Origin: JAJZQZ01 sp963790415
GTDB lineage: Bacteria; Actinomycetota; Thermoleophilia; RBG-16-64-13
Assembly: GCA_963790415.1 (NCBI GenBank)
Contig: CAWBOK010000009.1
Coordinates: 558,001-622,000, forward strand
Length of the DNA: 64,000 nt
Direction: 5' to 3'
A model generated the notes under the pieces. That model did not search any database and was not told the DNA's origin. It was given only the letters and a program-made list of their open reading frames with translations. Positions 9,263 through 17,122 of this stretch are shown one piece after another. Both the position numbers and the translations under genes were made by a program. How positions within the stretch are numbered: position 1 is the first letter of the stretch; the number at the start of each line of letters is the position of its first letter.

Positions 9263-9562
9263 CGGACGCCACGTGCAGCGCATCGGCGAAATCCATTCCA
9301 ACCCCTAGGAGATGCAACGCCTCCGCTACCGCAGGACCATCCTCGACTCTGACCTGCGGCAGCCCACAACACCTCTGAGCGCATCGAGAATCGCGGCCCC
9401 GTCCAACTGGTAGCCGAACCGCAAGACCCACTCGGTTTCGAGAAGCACGGTCTTGCAGACGCAAATCTCGTTCTGCTCGAATAACGCCGCCGCGCGCTTG
9501 GCTTGATCATCGTCATCGCGAACGACCAGACGGACAAGGACATTGGTGTCAACCGCGATCAT
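9240..9562 (-). pseudogene. VapC-like PIN-domain toxin, frameshifted and 3'-truncated
   Basis: The frame opens with MIAVDTNVLVRLV (Asp5 of the PIN active site), includes LLETEWVLR (the second acidic residue) and, after a missing base near 9360, continues as LPQVRVEDG...GMDFADALHVAS, the third acidic patch of PIN RNases. The normal C-terminal end is absent: the sequence passes into a GNAT tail in a third frame. The ATG at 9562 overlaps the end of the AbrB-type antitoxin gene by 14 bp, the classic antitoxin-toxin arrangement. Function as an RNase is unlikely. Confidence 0.75.
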
Positions 9563-9809
9563 CGTGAGCCTTCACCCCGGCCACGATGCCGACCTCCATG
9601 TCCTCGATCGTCTTGGCCGGACCTGTGTAGCCGGCACAGCCGAACACGTCCTGCAGTCGGGTCGGCTTGAAGGGTCTCAACGGCCGCAGCAGCACCCCGT
9701 CGGGAGTGTCTTCGACCGAGAACTCGACTCCCGGTTTCCATTCGTGCGCCGACCGGATGTGTTCTGGCAGAACTACCTGCCCTTTGCTGGACAGTCTGGT
9801 GGTCTCCAT
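9549..9809 (-). CDS. AbrB/MazE-type antitoxin
   Basis: An 86-residue protein with an N-terminal swapped-hairpin AbrB DNA-binding motif, METTRLSSKGQVVLPEHIR, typical of VapB/MazE/SpoVT-like antitoxins; the C-terminal part (AGYTGPAKTIEDMEVGI) would bind a PIN toxin. The start ATG at 9809 follows GGAGGGA. It is upstream of and overlaps the damaged vapC gene, so it now appears to be an orphan antitoxin, probably still autoregulating. Confidence 0.8.
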   Translation of the reverse strand: METTRLSSKGQVVLPEHIRSAHEWKPGVEFSVEDTPDGVLLRPLRPFKPTRLQDVFGCAGYTGPAKTIEDMEVGIVAGVKAHDDRG

Positions 9810-9883
9810 GAGAATCTCCCTCCGGTGTTTGGTAAGGAGCATGTAAGACAGAATAGCTAGAAGGTGGCATTGCCTCAAGGGAC

Positions 9884-10050
9884 TCAACGTGGACAGGGCA
9901 AACGCTGCGCTCCGTGCCACACAGCGACGATCCACACCGCGTCGGCCCTCACCTGATAGAAGAACCGAGAGAGCGCGACGATGACCTCACGGAATGGTAG
10001 CGCGGGGTACTCCGGCACAGCGAGCGCATCCAGCGCGGCATTTCATCAGC
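9884..10050 (-). pseudogene. C-terminal remnant of a RelE/ParE-type toxin
   Basis: An uninterrupted frame reads PEYPALPFREVIVALSRFFY and ends WIVAVWHGAQRLP before a stop at 9884. This is the final beta-sheet part of the RelE/ParE fold (REV-I...Y-V...V-I-AV-HG-R). Only some 50 residues remain; the 5' side merges, in another frame, with a fragment of a membrane protein. No RelB/ParD-like antitoxin is seen. Confidence 0.5.
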
Positions 10051-10377
10051 AGCGGAGGACGTAGATTGCTTGCGCCACTTGACTAGCGCCCAGATGACCA
10101 GCACCGCGCCCAGCACCAGCTTCGCAGCAAGCGCCGGGGTGGATGGTCCGCCCAACAGCTCGTTCACATCACCGATGAGCATGACCACAGAGCCGATCGC
10201 GAGCAGGCCGGCCAGCCAGCCGCCCGCAAATGCCATCGCCTTCTGACGTGAGGAAGACGCCAGGACGATCGACGCGATGATGGCGGGCGGATTGAACGCG
10301 ACGCCGGCCGCAGCCAGGAGCAGCTCGATACTGAGAGGTCCGGTCAGCAGTGCCACCCGCCAGTCTTCTCGATGCAC
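10030..10377 (-). pseudogene. N-terminal fragment of a GAP/Sap-family membrane protein
   Basis: The frame encodes two to three hydrophobic helices (LSIELLLAAAGVAFNPPAIIAS, LAGLLAIGSVVMLIG, KLVLGAVLVIWALVKW) and then PRWMRSL, matching the first half of GAP-family (sulfolipid-addressing-like) integral membrane proteins of actinobacteria, which are normally about twice as long. After PRWMRSL the similarity ends and the same DNA, in another frame, becomes the RelE-like tail. The gene is therefore truncated at its 3' end. Confidence 0.5.
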
Positions 10378-10454
10378 CTAGTACTTTGCAGGCGTGGCGG
10401 ACAGAAGAACCCACCTGGCCTCCTCGGTCTGCCTCGGCACGGTGAACTCTTCGT

Positions 10455-10862
10455 TCAGTCGCCCGCGATCTCCGCCCAGTTTTCGATCCTCAGTCCTTGG
10501 ATGCGACCGAAGTGCTCGGTGTTGTTGGTCACGAGGATCAAGTTGTGCGTGAGGGCGCAGGCCGCGATGGCGAGATCGAAGTCATCCAGCCGAGCCCCCT
10601 CGCGCTCGAGCTGCGCTTTCAGCATGCCGAACACCTCGGCGCCGTCGGCGTGTACCTCCCAGACCCGCACCGCCTTCTCGATCGCTCTGACCTTGGCCAG
10701 ATTGGCGGCCACCTGCTGCGACTTGAAGGCTCCGTAGTACAGTGCCATCAGCGTGATGGCGCTGACCCCGAGCGGATCGTCAGCGTGCAGGGACAGATTG
10801 CGCATCACAGTCGGGTGACCTTTGAGACTGTAGATCATGGTGTCCGAATCAAGCAGGTACAC
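10455..10862 (-). CDS. VapC/FitB-like PIN-domain toxin, intact frame
   Basis: A 135-residue PIN protein, the usual VapC length. It starts MYLLDSDTMIYSL (Asp5) and has the distal acidic cluster LDDFDLAIAA (Asp93, 94, 96) followed by LILVTNNTEHF. The second acidic residue, normally Glu in a motif like AELYYGA, is replaced: the sequence is ITLMALYYGA with Ala at position 40. The RNase may therefore be weak or dead, or use another acid. It is directly preceded by a ribbon-helix-helix antitoxin gene with no gap, forming a type II TA operon. Confidence 0.85.
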   Translation of the reverse strand: MYLLDSDTMIYSLKGHPTVMRNLSLHADDPLGVSAITLMALYYGAFKSQQVAANLAKVRAIEKAVRVWEVHADGAEVFGMLKAQLEREGARLDDFDLAIAACALTHNLILVTNNTEHFGRIQGLRIENWAEIAGD

Positions 10863-11135
10863 CTACAACTCCGGAACTCTCGCGGACGCGTTCCAGCGCG
10901 CCGACCTCAGCTCGGCCACGATTTCCTCGGCTGTCCGATCATCCCCCCAGGAACCCGCCAGTTCGAGGAGAGCCCTGCCGGAGTCCGCCTCCGGAGTCTG
11001 CCGCCCGCGTCGCGCCAGATACTCTCTGGTCAGGTGGAGCACCTCCTGGCTCACCGACCGGTTGTCAGCCGCAGCCACCGCCTTGATCTGGGCGTAGAGA
11101 TCATCGTCGATTCCTTTGATCTGTAGATTTGCCAC
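10863..11135 (-). CDS. Ribbon-helix-helix antitoxin (VapB/FitA-like)
   Basis: A 90-residue protein with an Arc/MetJ-type N-terminus, MANLQIKGIDDDLYAQIKA, then AAADNRSVSQEVLHLTREYL, matching the FitA-type antitoxins. The C-terminal acidic/hydrophobic tail would insert into the toxin groove. The gene ends immediately before vapC, so both are translated from one message. By analogy with FitAB it should repress its own promoter, located in the gene-poor DNA upstream. Confidence 0.85.
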   Translation of the reverse strand: MANLQIKGIDDDLYAQIKAVAAADNRSVSQEVLHLTREYLARRGRQTPEADSGRALLELAGSWGDDRTAEEIVAELRSARWNASARVPEL

Positions 11136-11616
11136 GACTCACCCCCGGTGCGCTCACCAGTCTTAAGACCATCTTCATCCATTCTACATGCTGAGTTCAT
11201 GAAACAGGGTTGTCGATGTCCGAGGCGACACGCACCCTCTTCCCCGCGTAGCCGGCGACGGAGATGCCCCACGTGATCGAACGACGGGCGGGCGTCGTCC
11301 CGCCAGGCCATACTCTCGTGTGTGGAGATTGGGGGCTCGGCGGGGTCGTTGTCGGTGAGGGTGATAGCTACAAAGAGGCCCTTGCTGACGCATGGTCGGC
11401 GATCCTGTTCCACATCGAAACCTTGGGATCCTAACGGGACCCGTACGCCCCTGACCCGGCCGAACACCCCTCCATCAGGGGTTCGACCCTCCGGACAATC
11501 TGCACCCAGGCCCGGATACCTCGAGACGAGTTCCTGACCGCATACTTCAAGCTAGGCTGTTCGCCCAGCGCCGCCGCGACCGCGTCGGCGACTTCAGATC
11601 AACACCATCGCCGTCC
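11136..11616. other. Gene-poor stretch upstream of the VapBC pair
   Basis: No convincing gene is visible in these 481 bp. A minus-strand open frame ending inside vapB spans much of it, but it shows no recognisable domain and no ribosome site; it may be decayed coding DNA. The region must hold the VapBC promoter just above 11135. Confidence 0.45.
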
Positions 11617-12084
11617 CTAACCGTCACTGACCGTCACTGCACGATCGGTGCCGGCGCCATGGTCGTATGGATGCATGGTGCATCGGTAGATGAACACCCC
11701 CGCTTTCCGGAACGTGAAGCCGAAGCTGTCACCCGGTGCCAGGCGTCCGCTGTCGAACGAACCATCAAGAGCCGTTACGGTATGTGCCACCGAGTCCTTG
11801 TTGGTCCACGTCACCATGTCACCGGCTTTCACGGTGGTCGACGCGGGCCCTAACACGAACCCGGAGATGGCCACCGCGATCCCGCTCCCACCCGCCCCAG
11901 CGGCCAGGCTGGTGCCGGTCTCGTTGCCCGCGGGCACCGTGGTCAGAACGGCGGTCGTTGTGATCGAACCGCTGGTGCTGCCAACAAGAACCAGCGTGAC
12001 GAGTACGACCACGGCGATGGCGAGGGGAAGACTAAGGCTCTGCCGCGCTATGCGACTCGTTGCGAGGGCATACATGATGAACAC
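11617..12084 (-). CDS. Membrane-anchored cupredoxin (plastocyanin/amicyanin-like)
   Basis: A 155-residue exported protein: an N-terminal membrane helix (about residues 20-36), a Thr/Gly-rich linker, then a cupredoxin domain from residue 70. The copper ligands His101 (AHTV), Cys135 and His138 (RCTMHP) are present in the order expected for a type 1 site. The usual axial methionine three residues after the second His (CTPHPFM in amicyanin) is an Asp here (HPYD), so the copper site may be altered. It probably shuttles electrons or binds copper outside the membrane. A partner oxidase or reductase is not encoded nearby. Confidence 0.8.
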   Translation of the reverse strand: MFIMYALATSRIARQSLSLPLAIAVVVLVTLVLVGSTSGSITTTAVLTTVPAGNETGTSLAAGAGGSGIAVAISGFVLGPASTTVKAGDMVTWTNKDSVAHTVTALDGSFDSGRLAPGDSFGFTFRKAGVFIYRCTMHPYDHGAGTDRAVTVSDG

Positions 12085-12244
12085 CTAACCCTTTCTCATC
12101 GCACTCTGCTGATAATGATGCTATTCGAGCCGCATCAAGGAACGATGAGCATCGGCCAAAGAAAGGCCAAAGAATGTGCACGAACAGATAGAGAGGTGCG
12201 GGACCGGCTATCACTCCGAGGTGATACGCATTTCCGCAGTCCGG

Positions 12245-12490
12245 TCAGTCGAACGCGGGGAGGAAGCCGCGGGGAGCGGCGAACTGCACGGGCTCTGTCA
12301 TGACACTCCGCCTGACCATAGTGCGGTCTGGCATCATGTCCGGCGGCAGGAAGCCTTTCGGTGCTGTGAAGGTTTCCAGCTTGGCGCCTGCAGACCCCTC
12401 TTCTTCGCCCAAGACGAGCGTCAGAGCAATCCGCACAGGCAGGTTGGTCTCTTCATCTACTCCGACAATCTTGAGTGCGCGCTCGGACAT
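12245..12490 (-). CDS. Small protein with duplicated AP(K/R)GFLP motif, unknown function
   Basis: Not a family I recognise. The 81-residue product starts at ATG 12490 behind a good AAGGGAGAG site. The N-terminal half is a short beta-rich, acidic segment (ALKIVGVDEETNLPVRIALT); the C-terminal half contains two similar motifs, APKGFLPP and APRGFLPA, some 23 residues apart, each preceded by a T/Q-F-T/A step. There is no signal peptide or membrane segment. It lies 126 bp downstream of the LuxR-type regulator gene on the same strand and may be part of its transcription unit. Confidence 0.5.
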   Translation of the reverse strand: MSERALKIVGVDEETNLPVRIALTLVLGEEEGSAGAKLETFTAPKGFLPPDMMPDRTMVRRSVMTEPVQFAAPRGFLPAFD

Positions 12491-12615
12491 GATGCTCTCC
12501 CTTCCGCGTCCGACTGCAGAAACCCGGTCTATCCGCAGCCTACACGGAGATGCGGAGCCTGCGCCTCACCCGAATCGGGGGATTCTCCGTCGAGCATGCA
12601 ACCGCAGCGGTGTCG

Positions 12616-14883
12616 CTACGATTCCGCGAGCAATCCGAGCAACCCGAGCAACCCGAGCTCGCGCGCCCGCGCGACCGCCTCGCTGCGTGAGTGCGCGTCG
12701 AGCTTTCGGTAGATATCCCGGACGTGCGTGCGCACCGTCTCCAATGAGACGTAGAGGCGCGAGGCTACCTTCTTGAGGGTGAGTTCGGTTGGGAGAAGCT
12801 CGAGGACGCGCCGCTCCGCGGGCGTCAGGGGCTCGAGGAGTCGCCGCCGCTCCAGCAGGTCCCGCAGTCGCATGAGGCGAGGACGCAGGATGCCGGCATC
12901 AGGCATCAAAGCGAGGTGCACGAAGCCGGCGTGCATCCAGCGCGTGGCCTCGGCCAGGTCGCCTTGCTCCAGGAGGATCTCTCCGACGAGTACGTCATAG
13001 AGGAGCGCAAGATAGTTGGGGACGTAGCTCTGCGAGAGGGCCGTTCCGACTATCTGGACGCACTCGGCCACTGTGGGATCGCCCTCGCGAGTCCCAGTAC
13101 GAGCCAGGGCGACGAGAAGGGGGAGCGTGGGGAAGCCCCAGCTCAGACCGGCTTCCTCGACGCGTTCCCGCCCCGCCGCGGCGCTCCTCCGTGCTTCGTC
13201 CCAGCGCCCGAGGTCGGCGAGGATCAACGCATGAAATGCGTAGGCCCCGATCTGTGCGGAGGTGTTGGCGACGGCCCCTGTCTCCTCCGCCTCTCGCAGA
13301 CTACGAAGGGCCGCCTCGGTCTCGCCGGCAAGCCAGCAGGCCACGCCGAGTAGCATGGCAACGCCAGTATGCCCGGTCAGATTGGCGCCCTCACCGAGGG
13401 AGTTGTAGAGCTCAGCGGCGCGGCGCATCTGGGTCACCCCCTCGGGCGCACAAGCCGCAATGAGCGCCGCCTGCACAGCCCGCAGCGGGACGGTTGCGCC
13501 CGGCCACAGGCAGTCGCCGACCCGCATCCGGAGGGCTGCACTGACCCACACACGGCTGCGGGCGGAGCCCGCCATCGCACCAATGAAGCCGGCAGCCAGT
13601 GTCAAAGCTTGGTCGCCGAGGATCTGCTCGTCGGTGAACATGTCGAGCCAACGGCGGGTGGTCTCGTAGCAGGCGGAGAGGGAGTGGTCCATGTGGGCAC
13701 GGCAGACGATCGCGCCTGCGCGGCCGGCATCGCCACCCGCCAACCAATGCCGCACCGCCTCCTCGAGCGCGTCATGCTCCTCGAACCAGGCCGCCGCGCG
13801 GCGGTGCAGGGCGGCGGCGTTGTCCTCGTCCACGCGGAGGAGCTCGGCCTGCAGGAACTCGGCGAAGAGGTGGTGGTAGCGGAACCATTCGTCGGCGTCG
13901 TCGAGGGCACTGACGAAGAGGTTGTTACGGGCGACGGCGCGCAGCATATCGCCCGCCTTCTCGTTGCCGGTCACCGCGCGGCAGAGGCTCGGGCAGAGAC
14001 GCTCGAGGATCGAGGTCTCAAGAAGGAACTCGGCGACGTCGGGCGGCTGCTGCTCGAGGACCTCGCTCGCCAGGTAGCGGGCGATGTCGCGCTGGTGGCC
14101 GTGGATGCCGGCGAGCCACTCGGCGGCCGGCATGCGCGCGCCCGCGAGCGCCGCCAGGTAGAGGCCCGCGGCCCAACCCTCAGTCTCTCGCTCGAGGTAG
14201 GCGACCGTCTCGACATCGGCGGCTACGCCGTGCAGCCGGAGGAGCTCGTGAATCTCCCTCGAGCTGAGCGCCAAATCCGGAGGGTCGACCTCGAGCAGGC
14301 GCCCGGCGGCGCGGATCCGAGCGAGCGGCAGCGCCGGCGCGGTCCGCCCGCTCAGGCAGAGCTGCGCTCGGGAGGGCAGCTGCTCCAGGAGCAGGCCCAG
14401 GACCTGCCAGCATGCCTCGTTCGTGACCAGGTGAACGTCGTCGACGACCATGAGAAACGGAGCGGAGTCGTGCACGGCGGCGGCCAGCGCCGGCAGGATG
14501 CGCGTCTCCACCGGCGGGGGCGCCAGCTGCAGCCAACCGGCCACCAGGGGATCGATGTCGGCTACGCCGCCCAGGGCGGCGGTGAGGTAGTGCAGGAAGA
14601 CCAGGGGGTCGTTGTCGGCCTCGTCCGCCTGTAGCCAGGCGACGGGACGCGGGTCGCTCTGCACCCACTGCGACAGGGCCACCGTCTTGCCCGACCCTCC
14701 CGGAGCCGACACCACGATGAGCGATGCCGTGGCGGCCGAGAGCTGCTCCAACAGTCGATCCCGACGCAGAAGCTCGAGGAGGGGCTGCGGCGGTCGCAGG
14801 CGGGACTTGATCAGGTGCAGAGCGAACTGATGGGCGCCATCATCTGTTACCCTCGGCCCCGTCGCGGGAGGACCCACCCCCAC
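12616..14883 (-). CDS. MalT/LuxR-type STAND ATPase transcriptional regulator
   Basis: A 755-residue LuxR-family activator of the large MalT (LAL/STAND) class. The N-terminus has a Walker A-like APGGSGKT near residue 62 and a Walker B LMVVDDVH near 145, followed by winged-helix and TPR-like helical repeats that sense a ligand. The C-terminal 65 residues form the LuxR helix-turn-helix: LTPAERRVLELL, KKVASRLYVSLETVRTHV, then DIYRKLDAHSRSEAV. The protein ends in a tandem GLLGLLGLL encoded by short DNA repeats at 12627-12655, likely length-variable. The GTG start at 14883 is a best guess. No regulated cluster is obvious; the small gene downstream and the cupredoxin are candidates. Confidence 0.88.
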   Translation of the reverse strand: MGVGPPATGPRVTDDGAHQFALHLIKSRLRPPQPLLELLRRDRLLEQLSAATASLIVVSAPGGSGKTVALSQWVQSDPRPVAWLQADEADNDPLVFLHYLTAALGGVADIDPLVAGWLQLAPPPVETRILPALAAAVHDSAPFLMVVDDVHLVTNEACWQVLGLLLEQLPSRAQLCLSGRTAPALPLARIRAAGRLLEVDPPDLALSSREIHELLRLHGVAADVETVAYLERETEGWAAGLYLAALAGARMPAAEWLAGIHGHQRDIARYLASEVLEQQPPDVAEFLLETSILERLCPSLCRAVTGNEKAGDMLRAVARNNLFVSALDDADEWFRYHHLFAEFLQAELLRVDEDNAAALHRRAAAWFEEHDALEEAVRHWLAGGDAGRAGAIVCRAHMDHSLSACYETTRRWLDMFTDEQILGDQALTLAAGFIGAMAGSARSRVWVSAALRMRVGDCLWPGATVPLRAVQAALIAACAPEGVTQMRRAAELYNSLGEGANLTGHTGVAMLLGVACWLAGETEAALRSLREAEETGAVANTSAQIGAYAFHALILADLGRWDEARRSAAAGRERVEEAGLSWGFPTLPLLVALARTGTREGDPTVAECVQIVGTALSQSYVPNYLALLYDVLVGEILLEQGDLAEATRWMHAGFVHLALMPDAGILRPRLMRLRDLLERRRLLEPLTPAERRVLELLPTELTLKKVASRLYVSLETVRTHVRDIYRKLDAHSRSEAVARARELGLLGLLGLLAES

Positions 14884-15003
14884 GGCACCGTCGCCCTGGC
14901 CTGGTGACGATGAGCGAGCCAGCCCTCGGCCCCCCTCGCTATCGTTTGACGCCTCGAGAAGACTCTAGCAGCGCCGAGCGAGAAGAGCTAGGGGTTCCAC
15001 AAA

Positions 15004-15085
15004 GGCCGGAGAGGGGAGTCGAACCCCCACGGGCTAAGCCCTACGGTGTTTAAGACCGTTGCGTCTGCCGTTCCGCCACTCCGGC
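15004..15085 (-). tRNA. tRNA-Leu (anticodon UAA)
   Basis: A class II tRNA: a seven-base acceptor stem GCCGGAG/CTCCGGC, D-arm, an anticodon arm with the UAA triplet in its loop, a variable arm stem GGGCTTAGCCC and a T-arm GGGGGTTCGACTCCCCT. All stems close. The discriminator position reads C instead of the A expected for leucine tRNAs; this may be a sequence error. No CCA is encoded. It sits 2 bp after the ppx gene. Confidence 0.92.
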
Positions 15086-15086
15086 A

Positions 15087-16713
15087 CTACAGCCCGATGC
15101 CGGGCAGAACCCGACAGCCGGACCGGCACCATACTAGCATCGCGGGAGTCTCGGGACCATCGGTGACGCCGACCCTCCCAGCGGTCCCACACGAGGAGCC
15201 ACCTCCCGCAATCACGATCCCGTCCAGGATGTCCCGCTCCGAGACGATCATCCTGTCCCAGCCGAGCGTCTCCATCACGCCCAGGAGGATCTCCCCGCCG
15301 GCGACGATCACATCCGCCCTCCCCTTCTGCATGCAGGCGAGTGCGGCCCGGTCGGATGCCCGCATGGTCGCGAGGCGCTCGACCTCGGCCGCGAGCTGCG
15401 TGCGGTCTATAGTCGACAGGTGGATGATGCCCGGATCATACTCGGCCAGGCCGAGCGATAAACAGGCGAATGTGGTCACCGTGCCGGCGACGCCTACGAG
15501 CGAGGTCGCTCCGGACCCCGCCGCCGGAGCGTCGGGTCCGAACGTGTGCGCCAGGGGCTCGAACTGGGCGCGAACCTCCGCCCGCGCCGCCGCCCGCTCC
15601 CTTGGGCGAGGGTGGATCGGAGGTGAACCAACGCTCGGTCCCGCGGACGCAGCCCACGGCGACGCTGACCGCCGCCAGTGCGCCGTCGGCACCGGTGCGC
15701 ACGAGTTCCGTGCTGCCTCCCCCAATGTCCAGCAGAACCACGTCGCCGGTGATGTCGAGCGTGGCTCCCAGGAACGAGAGGCGCGCTTCCTCCTCCCCGC
15801 TGACCACGCGGGCGTTTACGGCGTGCTCCCGACCCAGACCGTCCACGAACTCGGCGCCATCGGCGGCCTCGCGGCAGGCGCTGGTGCCGACGAGGGCAAT
15901 GGTCTCCACCCCCGTCTGCCGAGCCTCGGCCACGAACTCGGCCACCAGAGCGGCGGTCCGTTGCCGTGCCTCGGGGGAGAAGCGACCTGTTGCCTCGAGT
16001 CCTTCGCCCAGGCGGGTGACGCTGGCCCGGCGCACGACCGTGCGCGGGCGTCCGTCGACGAGGTCCGCCACCAGGAGCCGGACCGAGTTGGTGCCCAGGT
16101 CGATGGCGGCCCGCCTCCAGCCGCCGGGGGCGAAGGAGGCGCAGGTGCGGTCGCCACACCAGAGCTCGCCGCGTTCGGCCAACAGGTCGCGCCACTGCTG
16201 CGCGGTAGCGTCGGATGGGGCCGGCGCGAATGGGGCGGCTTCCGGCGGCGTATCTTCGGCTCGCGTGCCTTCCGAGGCGCCGAACCAACCGTCGGTGGCG
16301 GCCAGCAGAGCCGCCGTATAGGCGTGAAGACAACTGGCCTCGTCGAGGGGAGGACCACCGATCCCGGCCCGCAAGACAGCGCCGCCGTCGATCGCCCTCG
16401 GCTTCGCCAGCTGAGAACGCCGCGTCCGATAGCGAGTCTCGAGTTCCAACAGGGCCGCCCGCCGCTCCGGCGAGTCCCGCGCCAGCCGGCGCAACGCCCC
16501 CACCCCACCCGCGGCTTCTTCCCTACTCACGGCCTGCGTCGCCGAGGGACACGTCAGGTACAGAAGCGTGGGAAACGGGCTGCCGTCCTCCAGGTACGGG
16601 CTGGTCTGGACGACCGCCGGGAACCCGAACGGACACGTGACCGCCACGCCGACCAGGCTGCGCGGCGGGCGGCCCGTCTGCGCCTCCACCATCGCGGCCA
16701 ACCAGGCGTTCAC
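15087..16713 (-). CDS. DUF501-Ppx/GppA fusion: exopolyphosphatase-like (one frameshift near 15612)
   Basis: Two families that are usually neighbouring genes in Actinobacteria are fused here. Residues 1-140 are DUF501 (GVAVTCPFGFPAVVQTSPYL, LYLTCPS). From about residue 205 the Ppx/GppA fold of the actin-like superfamily begins: AAIDLGTNSVRLLVAD (phosphate-1), GTSACREA, and VVLLDIGGGSTEL (phosphate-2), with a later VGVAGTVTTFACL. Such enzymes hydrolyse polyphosphate or pppGpp. One extra base in CCCAAGG near 15612 splits the frame; the span is one base over a multiple of three. GTG 16713 overlaps the upstream stop codon (GTGA), indicating translational coupling. The C-terminal 45 residues look unusual and may be read-through past a lost stop. 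Confidence 0.85.
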
Positions 16714-16985
16714 TGCGCCGTGGTCGATGTCGGGCGGGTGGTGGTCGTGGTGGTGGGGCGGGCAGTCGTCGTGGTGGGGCGGGCGGCGGTCGTGGTCTTC
16801 GTGGTGGTCGTGCTGGCGGGGGCGGGCGAGATCGTGTCCTGGAGTATGATGGTGGTGACTTCTGGGGTCGGGGTCGAGGTCGAGGTCGCGGTCACGTCTT
16901 CACCAACGCCGGCGATGCCCATGAGCGCGAAGACGGCCGCCACAGCGACGAGCACTAGGACGGCCAGGAGCAGAGACGGCCTCAT
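16710..16985 (-). CDS. Small exported protein: membrane helix plus Thr-rich tail
   Basis: A 91-residue protein with an N-terminal hydrophobic helix (LLLAVLVLVAVAAVFALMG) and a tail made mostly of threonine with Ala/Arg/Pro (TTTTARPTTTTTTRPT). It should be anchored in the membrane with the tail outside, a composition typical of wall-spanning or O-glycosylated linkers in Actinobacteria. No catalytic domain is present. It lies between ftsB and the DUF501-Ppx gene and overlaps the latter by 4 bp. The tail is low complexity, so its length may vary. Confidence 0.65.
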   Translation of the reverse strand: MRPSLLLAVLVLVAVAAVFALMGIAGVGEDVTATSTSTPTPEVTTIILQDTISPAPASTTTTKTTTAARPTTTTARPTTTTTTRPTSTTAQ

Positions 16986-17042
16986 CCCCTCGAGCGTCCT
17001 CTCCGGGTCATATGGTGCGTCCGGGCCGCGGACGCCCCGCCA

Positions 17043-17122
17043 CGCTACGTGCGCGACCGAGGACGCCGTGTCGCGCCGGCCGGTGCGTTCTGGTGGCCAA
17101 GGCTTCGGTTCTCAACAGCCTC
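17043..17122. repeat. Half-copy of the dispersed palindromic repeat
   Basis: This segment aligns with the right half of the 745-904 palindrome: CGCTACGTGCGCGACCGAGG against CGCTACGGGCGCGACTGAGG at the core, and GTTCTCAACAGCCTC against GTTCTTCAGCAGCCTC at the outer end. It abuts the ftsB stop codon. The other half is not clearly preserved. Confidence 0.6.

Noticed and set aside
11136..11467. A minus-strand open frame upstream of the VapB-like antitoxin gene
   Set aside because: It overlaps vapB in another frame, lacks a start signal and shows no domain; could only be decayed coding sequence.
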